From positions 18,728,519 through 18,792,518 of the forward strand of contig NC_133287.1 in NCBI RefSeq assembly GCF_005239225.2: a DNA stretch of 64,000 nucleotides. The letters are read 5' to 3'. Positions within the stretch are counted from its first letter, which is position 1. The number at the start of each line of letters is the position of its first letter. The position numbers and the translations under genes are program-made. Shown piece after piece: positions 12,001 through 21,736 of the stretch. The notes beneath the pieces were generated by a model. It searched no databases and was not told the origin of the DNA. It saw only the letters and a list, made by a program, of their open reading frames with translations. The stretch comes from Populus alba. Taxonomy: Eukaryota > Streptophyta > Magnoliopsida > Malpighiales > Salicaceae.

Positions 12001-14207
12001 TTTGGCAAGTACCTCATATGGCCAACCATCAACAACAAATACATCTAAGGAGTAGCCATCAACTGTCGAAAATGCGTGTGCTTCTTGGATGTTCAACCCA
12101 ATGTCAGCAAGTAAGGAAGTCAGCTGTAAATTCACAAAACATCAATGACCTCATAAAATGCATGCTACCTGCTGGTGGAATATAGCTCAAAACGAATCCT
12201 AAAATTTGTTTGCACTTCTTCCAAATTGAATACCAAAACAGCCTCCAAATTGCAAGAAGCAGCAGAATAAACGAAGATTTTCCCCAGCAAATTGAAACAA
12301 TGATTGAGAAATAAAATGAGCTTGGCTTACTTCAATAAGCACGCTTATCTTACCTGACTCAGGAGTTTTGGCTTGTCATCAGTTGAAAAAGTAATTTCAT
12401 GCGTGGGCCTACATCATTGCCAATAAGAAAAATAGTGTAAACTTCACCATCCAAATCTAGTAAATCATGTATATGAATATTTGCATGCATGTATATATGT
12501 TTAGAAAAGTGCATAATCAATGGCATGCTCAATCAGATTGAGCGCCATTTCAAATATAGGATCTCATATACAAAGAGAGCCCATTACTCTACCATATTCA
12601 AGGATTAAAAACTCATCTGAATTCTGATTTTTACTCAAGTCTGTCGATTAAAGACAATGATTAATATAAAAATGATCTTTGTTAAAACTTTTCAAAATAA
12701 AAGGTGAAAGGGCAAAAACACCAGATAGATCCTTATTGGAATCAAGTTAACTCTACCGCAATAGCTTTTTGAGTGAGAGAATTACCTGAAGAACTTTGAA
12801 TCAGCACACACAGAATTATAACCATCTTGATCATCAAATTTATTTGCTTCAAGTGCCAGTGCTTCAAGATTAGGTGATGAACCGAAGGCTGGCGGTGGAT
12901 GCATGCTGACAATTGAAAACAAGATAAAAATTTAAGCAATATTAATGAAACTTATTGATTGGAGTCGTCAAAATCACAATATGCATGGATTAAGAGGATT
13001 CTAGAACGGATAATGATCTCAACAGCATACTTCTTTCTTTGAGCTGCTTCTTTACTAGGAGAGTCTTGAAGGCTAGAGTCAGCAAAATTGTCATCAGAAG
13101 TAGGATGAACCTGCATGTGGGAGATGCAGTTGATTGCACTTGATAAATTAAAAAGTTTACAAGACTCAATGCAAGAAAAGAAAGCAAATGCAAACGAGGT
13201 TTGTAATCCCCATTTGACAGAAATTCAGCTGCGTTTATTGAACTCAAACAGATCAAACCAGCCTCATCACAGTGTGAAATGCAGCACTGATCATTCGAAG
13301 ACATGTTTACAGAAGATTCCTTTCGTAGCTAGTAACTAAACCAGTATTATACTCGTATATTTATAGTTATATCACATTTACTTCTACATCAACAATGTGG
13401 AACGAAAAATCAATTTTGATGAACTGAAAAACACAAAACTTCGAACTCCAAATTCTCCACAAAAGATAGGATCCTTCAAAACCTAAAAACACCCGAAAAC
13501 TTGTATCATGAACAAATCCTCGCGTAGTCTTAAAATCTACAGCCTAATCAATCGCAAATTCTATTCATAATCAAATCTTCAAAAATTAATATCAAGAAGC
13601 ATCGGTAATATAAAAGACATAACAAATCAATAAATATACGTTACCTGAACAAGGCGAATTTCAATCGCCGGTCGATTAGCAGGATCGTGAGCCAAACGCA
13701 GCAATCTCTTATGCGTTAACACATCTTCTGCTCTCTCCACATTCACATCTAACGCATATCTACACCACAAAAGGTACCAAAATCAGAATTATCCTCCAAA
13801 AGATAAAAATAAAAAGACAAAGAAAAAACTAATAATTCAAATTAAAAAAAAAAACTCAAAAATTTTCATTTCCGTACGTAACGAAGAGGCAACACCAAGT
13901 CACATACATACACATATATCGTATAGATCCACGTACACGTGCGGGAACTTACACACACACAAAATTTTCATTTCCGTACGTAACGAAGGGGCAACACCAA
14001 GTCACCTACATACACATATATCGTATAGATACACGTACATGTGCGGAAACAAACACACACACACACGCGCACGCACACGTACCTGGTAGGGAGGCTATTG
14101 AAGTGAGTCCAGAGTTGATCATCAAAACCAGGTAGATTAGCTTCTTCGTGATTAGATTCCTTAAGATGACGAAGAATCTCATTATAAACCTCATGTTTCT
14201 GCTGCAT
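9069..14207 (-). CDS. STY46: K1: ACT-domain Raf-like Ser/Thr/Tyr kinase (STY46-like), original start lost
   Basis: A cytosolic TKL/Raf-like kinase of the STY8/17/46 group; in Arabidopsis these phosphorylate transit peptides of chloroplast preproteins (family knowledge). Sixteen exons pair one-to-one with K2: 9,069-9,140, 9,246-9,380, 9,479-9,532, 9,623-9,703, 10,002-10,097, 10,305-10,480, 10,592-10,665, 10,766-10,873, 10,955-11,088, 11,856-11,906, 12,013-12,123, 12,354-12,408, 12,786-12,905, 13,031-13,110, 13,645-13,759, and exon 1 from 14,093. The ACT domain is encoded by the exons at 11,856-12,408. Catalytic [15 protein letters not shown] and APE motifs are all present. Exon 13,031-13,110 is 3 bases shorter than in K2 and stays in frame. 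The K2 start codon region is deleted here, and an in-frame TGA sits at 14,283-14,285. The first usable ATG is at 14,207, which would drop about 40 residues but keep the ACT and kinase domains. A Copia lies about 0.6 kb upstream. Confidence 0.75.
11211..11843. other. 633 bp of intron present in K1, absent from K2
   Basis: In K2 the flanking sequences join directly at about 28,090-28,091. No terminal inverted repeats, tail or clear target-site duplication were seen, so deletion in K2 is as likely as insertion in K1. No coding content is seen. Confidence 0.6.
13861..14050. repeat. 102-bp tandem duplication in K1 intron 1
   Basis: The stretch from about 13,861 is repeated with a period of 102 bases from 13,963, with a few substitutions. 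K2 intron 1 has a single unit (about 30,175-30,250). Each unit ends in an (AC)n tract, which may have promoted slippage. Confidence 0.8.
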
Positions 14208-14285
14208 CCTTTGTTGTTGTTGCCTTCCTTGTAACACCGAATCAGACAATGTCGTGTTCGTGTTCTCATTCACTCTGCTGCCTCA

Positions 14286-14820
14286 GCTCTCATCACTACC
14301 AAAAAAAAAACAATAAATAAAGCAAAATGCAGAGAGAGAAGTTGCGAATTTTATTTATTTATTTCGCTTCTAACGTTAAGGAAAAAGGGAGGTAGGTTAA
14401 GAGGAGATTAAGGGGAGGGTTAAGAGAGGATTAAGGTTTAATTAATTTAATATTATAGTTGGTGCCGAAGAGAGAGAGGCTGCCTTGTGATCTTTTTTTG
14501 GTTTTTGGTGTAAATTCGTACCCTCGCTCGTTATCCTCCCCTAAATAAAATATTAGCGGAAACAGTTATATGCTGTGTGTACATTACATGAACTTCCATG
14601 CATCTTTACAACGTTTTTTTTGGTTTTGTTTTTTCAATCCATCCTTTTGACTTGGAACCATTTCGTTTGCCATGAAACACGAGGAACATGGACCAAGGAG
14701 AAAGCTAAGAAGTTGCTGGTAAGTAATGAGATTCATGGGAGAGGTGTGGATTTTGGACCAGCAGTTGGATGAAGTTACTTAAAAGCACTATTCTTTCCTC
14801 TGTGGATGCTAGCTTGTAAC
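14286..14820. promoter_or_regulatory. Upstream region of K1
   Basis: This matches 30,532-30,993 plus 32,428-32,580 in unit 2. It contains GA-rich and purine-rich stretches just upstream of the former start, as K2 does. The segment 14,670-14,800 is near-identical to 32,430-32,570. Bases 14,816-14,820 (GTAAC) are the left target-site duplication of the Copia. No TATA box is assigned with confidence. Confidence 0.4.
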
Positions 14821-15170
14821 TGTTGGTGGGAGAAACCATTGGTGGTGGCTTTGAAACACTCAGAGGGGATAAAACACGAAGTTTTATTTCAAGAACAAAA
14901 AGTTTACAAATACAACAAAAGCTTACAATACACACCCTCTCTTTCTCTCTAGTGTTTCTCTCTATTCTCTCCACACAAAATAACATAAGTTGAGCACTCT
15001 ATTTATACACGAATTCAAAACAAGAAAATTCAACCTTCAAGTGTGAAGGCGGCTGGCGGCAGCAGGTGTGGAGGCGGCTGGCGGCTGCGGCTGGTGGCAG
15101 CTGGTGGCTGCAAGTGGTGGTGGGTGGTTGCCTTCCTTGACCTTCTAGATATTGAGTTTAATATTCAACA
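14821..15170 (-). repeat. Copia-1 3' LTR
   Basis: 350 bp, TG...CA. Compared with the other LTR it has about 14 substitutions and one extra 10-base segment in a GGC-rich part (about 96% identity by eye). A CT-rich block and a TATTTATA motif suggest the LTR promoter region. Confidence 0.93.
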
Positions 15171-15186
15171 AATCTCTCCTTTAAAC

Positions 15187-18000
15187 TCAATCGAGGGATG
15201 TCATGCCAAGCATGAACTTTAATATGATAAATACTTCTCCTTTCAATGGCTTTGTGAAAATGTCTGCAACTTGATCATTTGTTTTGCAAGATATTAGTTG
15301 GACTTCTTCATTCTTCACATGTTCCTGGATAAAGTGATGACGTGTATCAATGTGTTTGCTCCTTTCATGATATACTGGGTTCTTTGCCAATGTGATTGCT
15401 GATCGATTGTCAATATAAATCTCTGTAGGATTTTCTTGAGGAAATCCCAGAAACTTCAGCATATTCCTTAACCATATTGAATGGCATACGACTGAGTTGG
15501 CAGCAACATATTCAGCTTCACAGCTTGATAACGTTACAATCGATTGCTTCTTGGATGGCCATGTGAAAGATGTGTCTCCCATGAAAAAGACAAACCCTAT
15601 TGTGCTTTTCCTTTCATCCAAATCTCAACCCCAATCACTATCCAAGTAGCCTACAAGATTAAAGTCTTTACTTGAGGTATAAAACATACCTTCATTCATT
15701 GTGCCTTTGATGTAGCGAAGAATTCTCTTGACTGTATTCAAGTGAGACTGGTCTAGTGTCTCCATGTATCTGCTGATGAGTCCGACTCCGTAGAGTATAT
15801 CCGGTCTGGTACATGTCAAGTACATTAAGCTTCCTACTAAGCTTTTGAAGTAAGTTGGATCAACATTTCCAACCTTACTTTTCCTCCATTCCACTCCATT
15901 CTCAACTAGAGTTGATACCGGATTGCAGCTTTCCATCTTGAACCTTTCAAGAATATCTTTGGCGTAACCGCTTTGGGATACAAAAATCCCTTCTTCTTTC
16001 TGCGTTACTTCTAAGCCAAGAAAATATGACATTAGACCAATGTCAGTCATCTCAAACTCCTGTACCATGCTTTGTTTGAAGTCTTCAAACATGGTGGGGT
16101 TGTTGCCGGTAAATATCAAGTCATCAACATATAGGCACGCAAATAATATACTGCCATATGCTTCTTTCTTCACATATATTGCGTGTTTATATGGACATTT
16201 TTCAAATCCATTATCTTGAAAATACCTGTCAATTCTGGTATTCCAAGCACGCGGAGCTTGTTTCAAACCATAGAGAGCTTTCTTCAACTTGTATACTTTG
16301 CCTTCATTTTCAGCTTTAATGTATCCAAGTGGTTGTTCAACATAGATCTCTTCTTCTAGGAAGCCATTCAGAAATGCTGACTTCACATCGAGTTGATAGA
16401 TCTTCCATCTATGTTGTGCAACTAGTGAGATCATCAGTCGATTGTCTCTAGTCGGGCTACTGGAGCAAATACTTCTCCATATTCAATGCCTTCTCTCTGT
16501 TTGTAGCTTTTAGCCACTAATCTGGCTTTGTATCTTTGCACTTCTCCTTTTGTGTTCTTCTTCGTCTTGTAGACCTATTTGACACCTATTGCTTTCTTGT
16601 TTTCTGGTAGATAAGTCAGCTTCCAGGTATCATTCTTCTCAATGGCATGTATTTCTTCATCCATTGCCTTAATCCATTTCTCTTCTATGACAGCTTCATT
16701 GAAGCTTAATGGGTCACTATCTGCAAAGAAACAAAACAAAGTTGTATCTTCCATGACTTGAGTGGCATCGTACATCTCTTCAAGATTTCTCATATTTCTT
16801 GGTCCTTCTGATGAGGATGCTGATGGTGGTGTTGATGATGATGATGATGATTCTAGTGTGTTCCTCCTGTTGAATACAGGTAGTCTGTGTATTGGACTTT
16901 GTGGTTCAACTGCTGGCACAATTGGTTCCTCTACAAGTACTGTTGGTACTTCCTCACCTTCAAGGATCAAATCAGTGTTGATCCATTTGACTGCTTCTTG
17001 ATCATCATTCCATTCCCAAGATTTATCTTCTTCAAAGATAACATCTCTACTCATAATTGCCTTCTTCGTGATGGGATTATATAGCTTGTATCCCATCCTT
17101 TTTTCACCATATCCGACAAAGATGCATTTCTCGCTTTTATCATCGAGTTTGGTCCTTCTTACATCTGGGATCTTTACATATGCCACACAACCAAAGACTC
17201 GTAGATGAGTAACACTTGGTTTGTGACTGCTCCATGCTTCTTCTGGAATGACACCTTGCAAACTTTTGGTTGGGCAGCGATTCAGTAGATACACTACACA
17301 TGATACAACTTCAGCCTAGTATTGCTTGGGCAACTTCTTTGCTTTGAGCAGACTTCTTGCTATGTCAAGAATCGTACAATTCTTCCTCTCAGCTACACCA
17401 TTCAGCTGTGGTGTATAAGCTGGTGTTGTCTGATGTCTGATGCCTTGTTGTGTATAAAAGGCTTCAAAGTCATTTGCTGTATATTCTCCACCTTGATCAG
17501 ATCTCACGGTTCTGATCATGTAGCCACTTTGCTTCTCCACAATTGCTTTAAAATCTTTAAAACAATTGAACACTTCTGACTTTCTCTTCAGAAAGTATAT
17601 CCACATCTTTCTGCTAAAATCATCAATAAAAGTGAGGAAGTACCTATTTTGTCCAGTAGATATAGGCATTATTGGACCACACACATCTGTGTGCACAAAC
17701 TCCAATGGCCTCTTTGCTTTCCAGTTGACTTCTTTGGCAAAACTGGATCTGTGATGTTTGCTGAGGACACAACTCTCATAGACTTCATCTGGATGATCAA
17801 TGTGAGGCAAACCTTTAACCATCTTCTTGCTTGCTAGCATCTTCAGACTTGTGAAATTCAGATGTCCAAGCCTCAGGTGCCAAAGCTATTCTTCACTATT
17901 GGTGATGGCACTCAAACACCTTGCTGTATCATACTGGATGTTCAAAGGAAACATCCTATTCTTGGACATTTTGACATAGGCAATTAATCTCCCATTGTTG
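15187..18000 (-). pseudogene. Copia-1 pol remnant: integrase, reverse transcriptase, RNase H
   Basis: In minus-strand order: integrase with its Asp/Asp/Glu region (motifs at about 17,740, 17,500 and 17,390), reverse transcriptase with YVDD (about 16,130), and RNase H with the SCEAEY motif (about 15,515). Open blocks are 17,316-17,840, 16,575-17,294, 15,625-16,434 and 15,187-15,621. They are separated by in-frame stops at 17,886-17,888, 17,316-17,318, 16,575-16,577 and 15,625-15,627, and by a one-base frame change near 16,437. Three of the four stops fall where Copia proteins usually have Trp. The pieces remain easy to identify, so decay is moderate. Confidence 0.9.
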
Positions 18001-18003
18001 TCT

Positions 18004-19330
18004 CTAATTGTCAGATGACAATTCTTTGAGTAAAAAGTATAACCTCTCTCCATAAGTTGACCTAAGCTGATTAGGTTCTGCTTTTATGGCTGGGACATAA
18101 TAAACATCGGCGATGTAGCTGTGATCGTCGTTCTTCAACTTGATTGGGATGTTGCCTTTACCTTTGAATGGAACCTTTGAGGTATCTCCAAAAGTAACTA
18201 GACCTTGTTTGGTCTCATCTAGATCACCAAATAACTCTCGGTGGCCGCACATGTGATTGCTGGCTATAGTATCTAGATACCATATATTCTCCTGTTTCTC
18301 ATCAAGTCCTTGTTGGACAAGCAATGCAGCTGCTTCTCTGTCATCCTTCTCTGCAAAGTTGGCTTGCTCATGTATCTCTAACGGAGCTTTCCTTCGGCAT
18401 TCAGTGCTATAGTGCCCAAATTGATTGCAACTATAACATTGGATATTCCTCTTGTCACGGTTATTGTAACCGCCTCCTCTTCCTCTAGGAGTGAATGCCT
18501 GTTGTCCTCGACCTCCTCTGGTGGTGTTTCTACCACCTCTTCCTCTAAAGCTTGTATTCCAAGATCCTCTTCCTTGGAATCTTTGAAATCCTCCTCTAGA
18601 TTGTTGACTTCCTGTTTGAGTGGTATATCCACTTGTTGAAGTCTCCCCTTGCTCATATCTTTCCTTGAGAGACAACTTTGCTTGTAAGGCATGCTCAATG
18701 GCCTTATCTCCATTTCTATTTACTATCTTTTGCTCATGAGCTTGCAAAGAACTCATAAGCTCATCAACTGTCAAATTGTCCACTTCTTTGGACTCTTCAA
18801 TGACGACAACAACAAAATCAAATTTTGGATCTAGGGATCTCAAAATTTTCTCAGTAATTCAAGAATCGATGATGGCTTCTCCATTTCTTCTCATCTGATT
18901 GACTATCACCATAATTCTTGTGTGATAGTCAGAAATAGACTCTGAGGACTTCATCTGCAATAATTCAAATTCACCTCATAAAGATTGAAGACGAATCTTC
19001 TTGATTCTGTCAGCACCTTTGTATTTTTGTTGGAGAGCCTCCCATATATCTTTTGATGTTTCAGCGGAAGCAATTATCTCGAACATGTCTTCATCAAGAC
19101 CTTGATAAATGATGGTCTTTGCTTTGTTGTCTTTCTTTCTGTTGACTTTTAGAGCTTGCTTTTTTGCCTCTTGTAGAGCATCTTCTGCTTCTTTGGACTC
19201 TGGTTCGTCAAAACCATTTTATACAATATCTAAACACTCTTGTGAACCAAAGAATGCCTTCAATCTGATGCACCAACTATCATAGTTGTCTTAGGTCAGC
19301 TTCGAGATGAGTGTTTGTGTACTTTCTGTA
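18004..19330 (-). pseudogene. Copia-1 gag and protease remnant
   Basis: Gag is the nucleocapsid/capsid part of the element. A CCHC zinc knuckle (CX2CX4HX4C) lies at about 18,397-18,438 after a Gly/Arg-rich stretch. The protease site at about 18,260-18,275 reads DTIAS instead of the usual DTGAS. A stop at 18,859-18,861 and others upstream break the N-terminal half, which is still recognisable as UBN2-type gag to about 19,330. Confidence 0.85.
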
Positions 19331-19489
19331 GTTATTTTGCTCTTTTAATGACTATATCACCTTTCTGGGAGCCGAATTTAACCAAAACGACATTGTAGAT
19401 CAATCTGGAATGGTCTAAATAGTAAGGAACTGGTCTGACTTTGTTGAAATCGGGTAAAAAATGGGGTGAACTGGTCAAAACACCTATTC

Positions 19490-19790
19490 TATACGGCGAG
19501 TGGTTCGCTGGGGTCGAACCGGGAATATTCTGTCGGCTCAGCTGCGGCTGAAACGCGGCTCTGCTCGGCGCGGAGGACGGCTCTGCTCGGGGCGGAGGAC
19601 GGCTCAGCTGGACTCGGCTTGCGGCTCGGCTTAAACAGCTCGGCGCGGCTCAAATATGGTGCGTGTGGACGACACTCGTCTTCAACCTCTGGCACGCGTG
19701 GTCGACCTGTGCAAAATCTTCAGGAGGCGCGTGTGGATCATCGCGGGCTCCGATTAGGCTGTTCTTTGCACCAGTGAGTTCGTATGAAGG
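19490..19790. other. GC-rich leader of Copia-1
   Basis: This GC-rich block with repeated CGGCTC/CTCGGC words lies between gag and the 5' LTR, in sharp contrast to the AT-rich surroundings. It is open on both strands for about 100 codons by composition alone; I do not call a gene. It is probably the untranslated leader. Confidence 0.6.
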
Positions 19791-19895
19791 AGCTCTACAC
19801 TGTGGAATGATCAAAACTTGTTTTTGACAACTTTAAAAATTCAGGTATATCAAAAAACTCTTATGTTTTCTTACGAACGGGGCTCTGATAGCAAT

Positions 19896-20235
19896 TGTTA
19901 GTGGGAGAAACCACTGGTGGTGGCTTTGAAACACTCAGAGGGGATAAAACACGAAGTTTTATTTCAAGAACAAGAAGCTTAAAAATACAACAAAAGCTTA
20001 CAATACACACCCTCTCTTTCTCTCTAGTGTTTCTCTCTATTCTCTCCACACAAAATAACATAAGCTGAGCACTCTATTTATACACGAATTCAAAACAAGA
20101 AAATTTAACCTTCAAGTGTGAAGGTGGCTGGCGGCAGCAGGTGTGGAGGCGGCTGTCGGTTGCGGTTGGTGGCTGCAAGTGGTGGTGGGTAGTTATCTTC
20201 CTTGACCTTCTAGATATTGAGTTTAATATTCAACA
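19896..20235 (-). repeat. Copia-1 5' LTR
   Basis: 340 bp, TG...CA, followed by the GTAAC target duplication. The primer-binding site abuts its left edge, which fixes the minus-strand orientation of the element. Confidence 0.93.
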
Positions 20236-20240
20236 GTAAC

Positions 20241-20765
20241 GTGGAAAAAAAAAAAGAGAAGAAAAAATGGGGAATTAACATAATAATTAAACAAATAAAG
20301 TTTCCTTTCCTATTAATTTTATATTATTTCAACCATGTTGATAGCACGAAAAAAGAAGATGACAACGAAGCAAAAAAAATAAAAAATAAAAAAACTTTTT
20401 TAATTAGATATTTATTAATTAACAGCTAGGTGTGCTAAAAAAACAAGGTTTCGCAAGGTATATTACCTTATAATAATCTTGTGTGCTACAATGTCTTGCT
20501 CGTCGAGCATGATGCACGCTATCATCACATGGTGCTCCATGTTAACGGTATCAGATGTGGAAAATCAACCACAGTCACGAATTGCAAGATACACATGCAA
20601 ATCGTGGGTGTGTTGATGTTGCTATAAATAAATGTTCTCGAGAGTCAAAATCACTAATAAATCTTACTGATAGAGTGGATTAATAATTAATATGGAAACA
20701 ATTCAAGAGCTTTAAATGAAGCTTTAAAACACAACTCGCCTAATCAAGATTAGATAAATTTAAAC
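20241..20765. other. Unit 1 spacer, left part
   Basis: Aligns with about 32,590-32,925 of unit 2, with extra bases here. It is AT-rich and carries no recognisable gene. Bases 20,749-20,765 are the left copy of the SINE target-site duplication. Confidence 0.5.
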
Positions 20766-20964
20766 ACGGAGGCTTGTAGCCCAGCAGTGACAAGGGCTTC
20801 CTTGTCTCTGCATCCTGAGTTCAAGTCTCAGTGTGTACGGTTGTCACCCCCGCGGTGCCTTACATGTTCACTGGGTTTGCAGGATGTTCAGTGAGCCGTG
20901 GGATTAGTCGTGGTGCGCGCAAACTGACCCGGACACCCACGTAAATAATAATAATAAAAAAAAA
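20766..20964 (+). mobile_element. SINE (tRNA-derived type)
   Basis: About 199 bp flanked by a perfect 17-bp direct repeat (20,749-20,765 and 20,965-20,981). An A-box-like motif lies at about 20,776-20,790, and a B-box-like motif (GAGTTCAAGTCTC) at about 20,818-20,830. The 3' end is an ATA-repeat and A-rich tail. These are SINE hallmarks. The equivalent place in unit 2 (about 32,925) has no such element. Salicaceae SINE families are known; I cannot assign the family by eye. Confidence 0.85.
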
Positions 20965-20981
20965 ATTAGATAAATTTAAAC

Positions 20982-21736
20982 TGGAAGATAATTTAATAAA
21001 TCGTTAGATTTTGTGTTTGTTTTTTTAATAATTATAAATTTAAATTTTTTTATAATCATTAAATATTTATAAAATTTTTAATTTGAAAACTCATGAAATT
21101 AATTGAATTATTTCGTACATCATATTATTAATAAAAGTAAGAAAATTAGATTGATTTATATTTATATCAGAAGCGTGCCCAGTTAGATTTGGTTGATAAA
21201 ATAAACCATGACCAGGACAATCTTTTAGAAAGAAATCTAGGGCCACGTGTCAATCCAGGATAGAGAGATAGAGTAGCTGACCTGAGCTAGCAGACACGCG
21301 TTTCGCTTTAGCAGAGGAATAAACGGGTAAAATAAAGTGACATGACATGGAAGATAAACAAGAGGAAATGACTTGGACGGCACGTGGAAAGATGGGAGTG
21401 GATGGAGTGGTAAAGTGGCCTTTGGGTTTCACCAAAGGTCTCGTGAGATTAGCGAAGGAGATTTGACATCGAAGTGGCAACCTGTCACCGCTAGACTTGC
21501 AAGAATATGCGATTCCGAGTCCAAGAATCCATGTTTAAATAAACGAAGGCATGCAGTTTCGGTTAGTTATTAATATCTGCAGGAGAACGGAAACATTTCA
21601 AGTCAAACTTTCTCTTTTTTTAATAATCTGGGTTGTGAAGAAATGAGGATATTCTCCGAACTCTTTTAATATGCTGATTGAATTCTTTCTCAGATTGATT
21701 TTTAGTAAACGGTTCTTGACTAGGTTAGCATATTTA
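20982..21736. other. Unit 1 spacer, right part
   Basis: 21,160-21,615 aligns with about 32,935-33,440 in unit 2. 20,982-21,160 is AT-rich and unmatched. 21,615-21,736 is unique sequence between the end of spacer homology and the FBL1 fragment. ORFs on both strands at 21,250-21,570 lie in homologous non-coding sequence and are not supported. Confidence 0.45.

Larger units (their letters stand above)
14821..20235 (-). mobile_element. Copia-1: Ty1/copia LTR retrotransposon, degenerate, inserted in unit 1
   Basis: Direct LTRs at 14,821-15,170 and 19,896-20,235 start TG and end CA. They are flanked by the 5-bp duplication GTAAC (14,816-14,820 and 20,236-20,240). On the minus strand the order is 5' LTR, primer-binding site, gag, protease, integrase, RT, RNase H, polypurine tract, 3' LTR, which is Copia order. 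The primer site beside 19,896 resembles the plant initiator-Met site (TATCAGAGCC core). The polypurine tract lies next to 15,170. Unit 2 has the empty site at about 32,580-32,590, so insertion came after the duplication. Several stops and at least one frameshift break the polyprotein, so it cannot move autonomously. Confidence 0.95.

Noticed and set aside
14006..14269. Alternative ATG ORF near the K1 start
   Set aside because: It is in a different frame from the kinase exons and does not match the K2 protein.
18378..18713. Second minus-strand ORF in Copia-1 gag
   Set aside because: It is the out-of-frame reading of the Gly/Arg-rich gag tail, not a separate gene.
19466..19777. 103-codon plus-strand ORF in the Copia-1 leader
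   Set aside because: GC-rich repeats leave both strands open by composition; no domain is visible.
21250..21573. ORFs on both strands in the unit 1 spacer, also near 33,029 in unit 2
   Set aside because: Conserved only because the spacer is duplicated; lengths differ and the sequence is not protein-like.
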